In this document: piece after piece, positions 8,161-10,000 of the stretch
Layout: every line of letters starts with the position of its first letter
Numbering within the stretch: position 1 is the first letter of the stretch
Origin: Glandiceps talaboti
Taxonomy: Eukaryota > Hemichordata > Enteropneusta > Spengelidae
DNA: 10,000 nucleotides
NCBI RefSeq assembly: GCF_964340395.1
Contig: NC_135569.1
Coordinates: forward strand, 2,515,400 to 2,525,399
Direction: 5' to 3'
The notes under the pieces: model-generated
The model's database searches: none
What the model was told of the DNA's origin: nothing
What the model saw: the letters and a program-made list of their open reading frames with translations, nothing else
Made by a program: the position numbers and the translations under genes

Positions 8161-8282
8161 TAGTCTTGCTGCTAGACGTTCGGGCCTTCTTTCCGATATC
8201 CTAGATAGCGATCAGCATTCGGTCGTGTGTCGTATTGTATCGGAAGAACATCCGAGGTCTAGCAGATAGACTAGCGTAAAGT
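8152..8282. repeat. 9-bp direct repeats (target-site duplication) flanking the foldback element
   Basis: GCGTAAAGT occurs at 8152-8160 and again at 8274-8282, exactly abutting the outer ends of the terminal inverted repeats. A perfect 9-base match at both boundaries is the expected signature of cut-and-paste insertion. Confidence 0.8.
8161..8273. mobile_element. 113-bp foldback MITE with ~38-bp terminal inverted repeats
   Basis: The left end begins TAGTCTTGCTGCTAGAC (8161-8177), and the right end read in complement begins TAGTCTATCTGCTAGAC (8273 back to 8257). Pairing continues inward through TCGG and TTCTTTCCGATA (8187-8198) against TATCGGAAGAA (8238-8248), with a few mismatches and two single-base gaps. 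The central loop is 39 bases (8199-8237). The element has no coding capacity, so it would depend on a transposase supplied elsewhere. The 9-bp duplication fits Mutator-like or possibly Merlin-like superfamilies; the termini are not diagnostic to me. A pre-miRNA-like hairpin is an alternative reading, but it would not explain the direct repeats. Confidence 0.78.
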
Positions 8283-8462
8283 ATGCACAACATTTTTTGT
8301 TTGAAGTGAGGAAATGAAACGAAGATAAATGAAACATTGTGAATAACATTCGTTCAGCTTGTTAAACTTTGGAATCAGTACAATCGATACGTCCTACATA
8401 CATTCATACATACATGTTAGTCGTTAGTTTTTTATCGCTTTTCCACACAATATTACAATTAT
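8274..8462. other. Unique spacer
   Basis: Between the foldback element and the SINE. A short degenerate CATA stretch (ACATACATTCATACATACAT, about 8396-8415) is the only repeat. Confidence 0.5.
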
Positions 8463-8737
8463 TATCAGTGGCACGTATCTAAATTAGCACACTGGCCCTT
8501 TATATTTCATTAACTCCTTACAGCTAGGCAGCATACACTTATTAGCAGCTTCTGTAAGCGCATAGGATTGAAACATTCACTTAATTAACAACGGCTATAC
8601 CACCAGATCCCAAACTACACAGCTGGATTGACTTGACCACAATCGTGGTTCAAATCTTGGTCATTGACTTAAATCAGTAAAAAGGCTCGAACCAGTAACT
8701 TGTAGATCCACTCTAACCATTTGACCATCGTGACTCC
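8463..8737 (-). mobile_element. tRNA-derived SINE with pol III A and B boxes
   Basis: Read on the minus strand, the element begins near 8737 with a tRNA-like head. TGGTCAAATGG (complement of 8717-8727) fits the A-box TRGYNNARNGG, and GGTTCGAGCC (complement of 8684-8693) fits the B-box GGTTCRANNCC. Only 23 bases separate them, so the anticodon region seems shortened relative to a true tRNA. A body of about 200 bases follows, shared with 7583-7791, and ends near 8463 in an A/T-rich TGATAATAAT tail. The parent tRNA and the family name cannot be given from memory. No convincing target-site duplication was seen. Confidence 0.75.
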
Positions 8738-9075
8738 TACTCAAGCCGTGCCACAATTCATTAGCTGAGAATCTCGTTACTAGAGAAATGTCATTTATGC
8801 TATATGTTGATTGATGTTAGATCATATAGATGACATCTATTTGACTTCAGTCGTGATTTGAAGAGGTGGGTTAACATATGGTAAAACATGTCATTGTAGT
8901 CACATGACATTAGTTTAGGGCTTATAATTCCCTACTTTGTCTTTTATAAATAGTTTTCCTTCAGTTCAGGGATGATATGATAGCAATATTTCAGAATACA
9001 AGTAAGCTTATAACAACTAAAGAAATATGACAAGTATATTCTGAGACTCAAAGTTGGCCACTAGAATGAACAGAT
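8738..9075. other. Unique non-coding sequence
   Basis: No gene or repeat is recognisable. Short A/T-rich words and a CACATG E-box (in GTCACATGAC, about 8899-8908) are the only motifs noted. Confidence 0.5.
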
Positions 9076-9104
9076 ACTCAGACCATGTAGAAAACAGTTT
9101 TCTA
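9076..9104. repeat. ACTCAGACCAT motif with inverted repeat TAGAAAAC/GTTTTCTA
   Basis: ACTCAGACCAT (9076-9086) matches the left part of the inverted repeat at 3046-3056, and both copies continue with TAGAAAA two or three bases later. Here TAGAAAAC (9088-9095) pairs perfectly with GTTTTCTA (9097-9104) around a single central A. Together these suggest two decayed copies of one short element. Confidence 0.4.
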
Positions 9105-9110
9105 TACTTC

Positions 9111-9138
9111 CTGCCTGCCTAGCGCCTGTCTGTCTGCC

Positions 9139-9189
<51 letters not shown>

Positions 9190-9264
9190 TTATCTATCTA
9201 TCTATCTATCTATCTATCTGTTTGTTTGTTTGTTTGTTTGTTTGTTTGTCTGTCTGTCTGTTTA

Positions 9265-9346
<82 letters not shown>
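9111..9346. repeat. Compound microsatellite (TCTG)n(TATC)n(TTTG)n(TCTG)n
   Basis: After CTGCCTGCCT the array runs as TCTG units (9127-9189), TATC units (9191-9229), TTTG units (about 9230-9249), a short TCTG block, one TTTATTTG interruption (9261-9268), and a pure TCTG run to 9346. It is the reverse-complement class of the CAGA/GATA/CAAA arrays elsewhere in the window. The + strand frame of Cys-Leu-Ser-Val repeats is spurious. Confidence 0.97.
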
Positions 9347-9804
9347 ATTTTGGTCATTAATGATTAAAATTCACTTTTTTATTTACTTATTTTCCCTAAC
9401 CCTATAGATCTATTAATAAGTATTAATAAGTATAGCATTCATACAAGTCTAAGAAATATCAGTGAAACAATAACTGATCTAGTAGTCACAAAGATAAAAT
9501 GGGTGTCAGAAATAGAAAATAGCAGGTGTGCAAAGTCAAATAAAACGCATGATAAAATGCAAGAAGGCATTGAAACGTAAAGAAATGCTATATTGCAGGC
9601 CACAAAATGATTGGCAGTTAACCCAAGGGACAAATTTCACTAAGCTAGCTAATCCCACATAAATAATTATACCAAAATCATTGTACCGAACTACGTGTGT
9701 TAGTTTTACTTCCACTGACTGGCTGACCTGTTCAACTGTTGAGCTCTAAGCAACGTACGATTATGGCGGGATGTCTTGGTCTTTGACGTGACTCCCTTGC
9801 TGAG
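9347..9804. other. Unique non-coding sequence
   Basis: TATTAATAAG is duplicated in tandem at 9411-9430. A 64-codon minus-strand frame (9439-9633) is hydrophobic but resembles no family I know. From about 9750 the sequence becomes less A/T-rich and contains ATGGCGGGA and TTTGACGTGACT, possibly part of a regulatory region that continues to the right. Confidence 0.5.
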
Positions 9805-9817
9805 TGACCCTTGACCA
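9805..9817 (-). promoter_or_regulatory. DR1 nuclear-receptor-like element
   Basis: TGACCC-T-TGACCA, in complement TGGTCA-A-GGGTCA, is two RGGTCA-like half-sites in direct orientation with a one-base spacer. DR1 elements are the known binding sites of HNF4 and RXR-containing dimers. It lies about 95 bases upstream of a TATA-like motif. Confidence 0.35.
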
Positions 9818-9911
9818 CAAGTAAGCCAAGATCAAACGTACGTGTGGGGAAGGGTCTAATATGACTGCAGTAGCTAATGTACAGCGGAGATTAAATCACC
9901 AAGGATGGATG

Positions 9912-9919
9912 TATAAATA
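9912..9919 (+). promoter_or_regulatory. TATA-box-like motif TATAAATA
   Basis: TATAAATAAGG is a good TATA-box match, and the sequence around it is less A/T-rich than most of the window. A start site would be expected near 9940-9950. It competes with the alternative that this is intronic sequence before the splice acceptor at 9973. Confidence 0.25.
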
Positions 9920-9973
9920 AGGTATACATATTAAGCAGTCTACTGGGAAAACTTCTTTCGCTTTCTTTTGTAG

Positions 9974-10000
9974 GAAGGAAAGCACGTAAAAACCAGACGA
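9974..10000 (+). CDS. Possible start of an exon after a strong 3' splice-like site (partial)
   Basis: CTTCTTTCGCTTTCTTTTGTAG (9952-9973) is a nearly pure pyrimidine tract ending in TAG, an excellent animal splice acceptor. The 27 bases after it stay open in two of three frames, reading Glu-Gly-Lys-His-Val-Lys-Thr-Arg-Arg or Arg-Lys-Ala-Arg-Lys-Asn-Gln-Thr. The piece is too short to recognise a family, and isolated acceptors occur by chance. It could equally be 5' UTR downstream of the TATA-like motif. Confidence 0.25.

Noticed and set aside
8161-8273. Reading the foldback as a microRNA precursor
   Set aside because: Perfect 9-base direct repeats at both ends are explained by transposition and not by a miRNA gene. 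Small-RNA data could still reveal a MITE-derived miRNA.
8684-8727. A functional tRNA gene
   Set aside because: A and B boxes are present but the spacing is too short, no anticodon stem or acceptor pairing can be drawn, and the sequence continues into a repeated body, as a SINE does.
9439-9633. 64-codon hydrophobic minus-strand frame
   Set aside because: Hydrophobicity follows from T-rich codons. There is no motif, no splice context and no neighbour to support it.

Overview
This window looks like non-coding nuclear DNA from a eukaryote, most likely an invertebrate animal. It is AT-rich. No open frame carries a recognisable protein, and there are no bacterial-type operons, ribosome binding sites or densely packed genes. 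Long di- and tetranucleotide microsatellites are abundant: (CATA)n, (CAGA)n, (GATA)n, (CAAA)n, (TA)n and (TG)n. A tRNA-derived SINE, a miniature inverted-repeat element with target-site duplications, and animal-style transcription-factor motifs are also present. The species cannot be fixed from sequence alone. Compound CATA/CAGA arrays fit many lophotrochozoan or deuterostome invertebrate genomes, but that is inference.

Layout. Bases 1-1313 are AT-rich unique sequence, followed by a compound (ACAT)n(ACAG)n microsatellite (1314-1431). Bases 1432-3462 are unique sequence with a few short inverted repeats and motif clusters. Bases 3463-3797 form a block likely to adopt non-B structures: a G-rich 10-bp minisatellite with 15 GGG tracts, then (TA)n and (TG)n. 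Bases 4165-4365 hold several cAMP-response-element-like sites. A hammerhead-like core motif at 4557-4578 precedes a roughly 475-bp compound microsatellite (4676-5150). A 16-bp perfect palindrome matching the RFX X-box lies at 5325-5340, just upstream of a divergent tandem repeat (5601-6125, about 3.5 units of 142-158 bp) whose units each contain a hairpin.

The right third holds mobile-element remnants. Two related SINE copies lie in the same orientation: a 5'-truncated one (7583-7791) and one with a tRNA-like head (8463-8737). Between them, at 8161-8273, is a 113-bp foldback element with terminal inverted repeats of about 38 bp and a perfect 9-bp flanking direct repeat. A last compound microsatellite (9111-9346) is followed by unique sequence. 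The window ends with a DR1 nuclear-receptor-like site, a TATA-like motif and a strong 3' splice-site-like sequence, so an exon may begin at 9974.

No complete gene can be supported. The window is best read as intergenic or intronic sequence. Its most notable contents are the foldback element, the SINE pair, the hairpin-bearing tandem repeat and the palindromic X-box.
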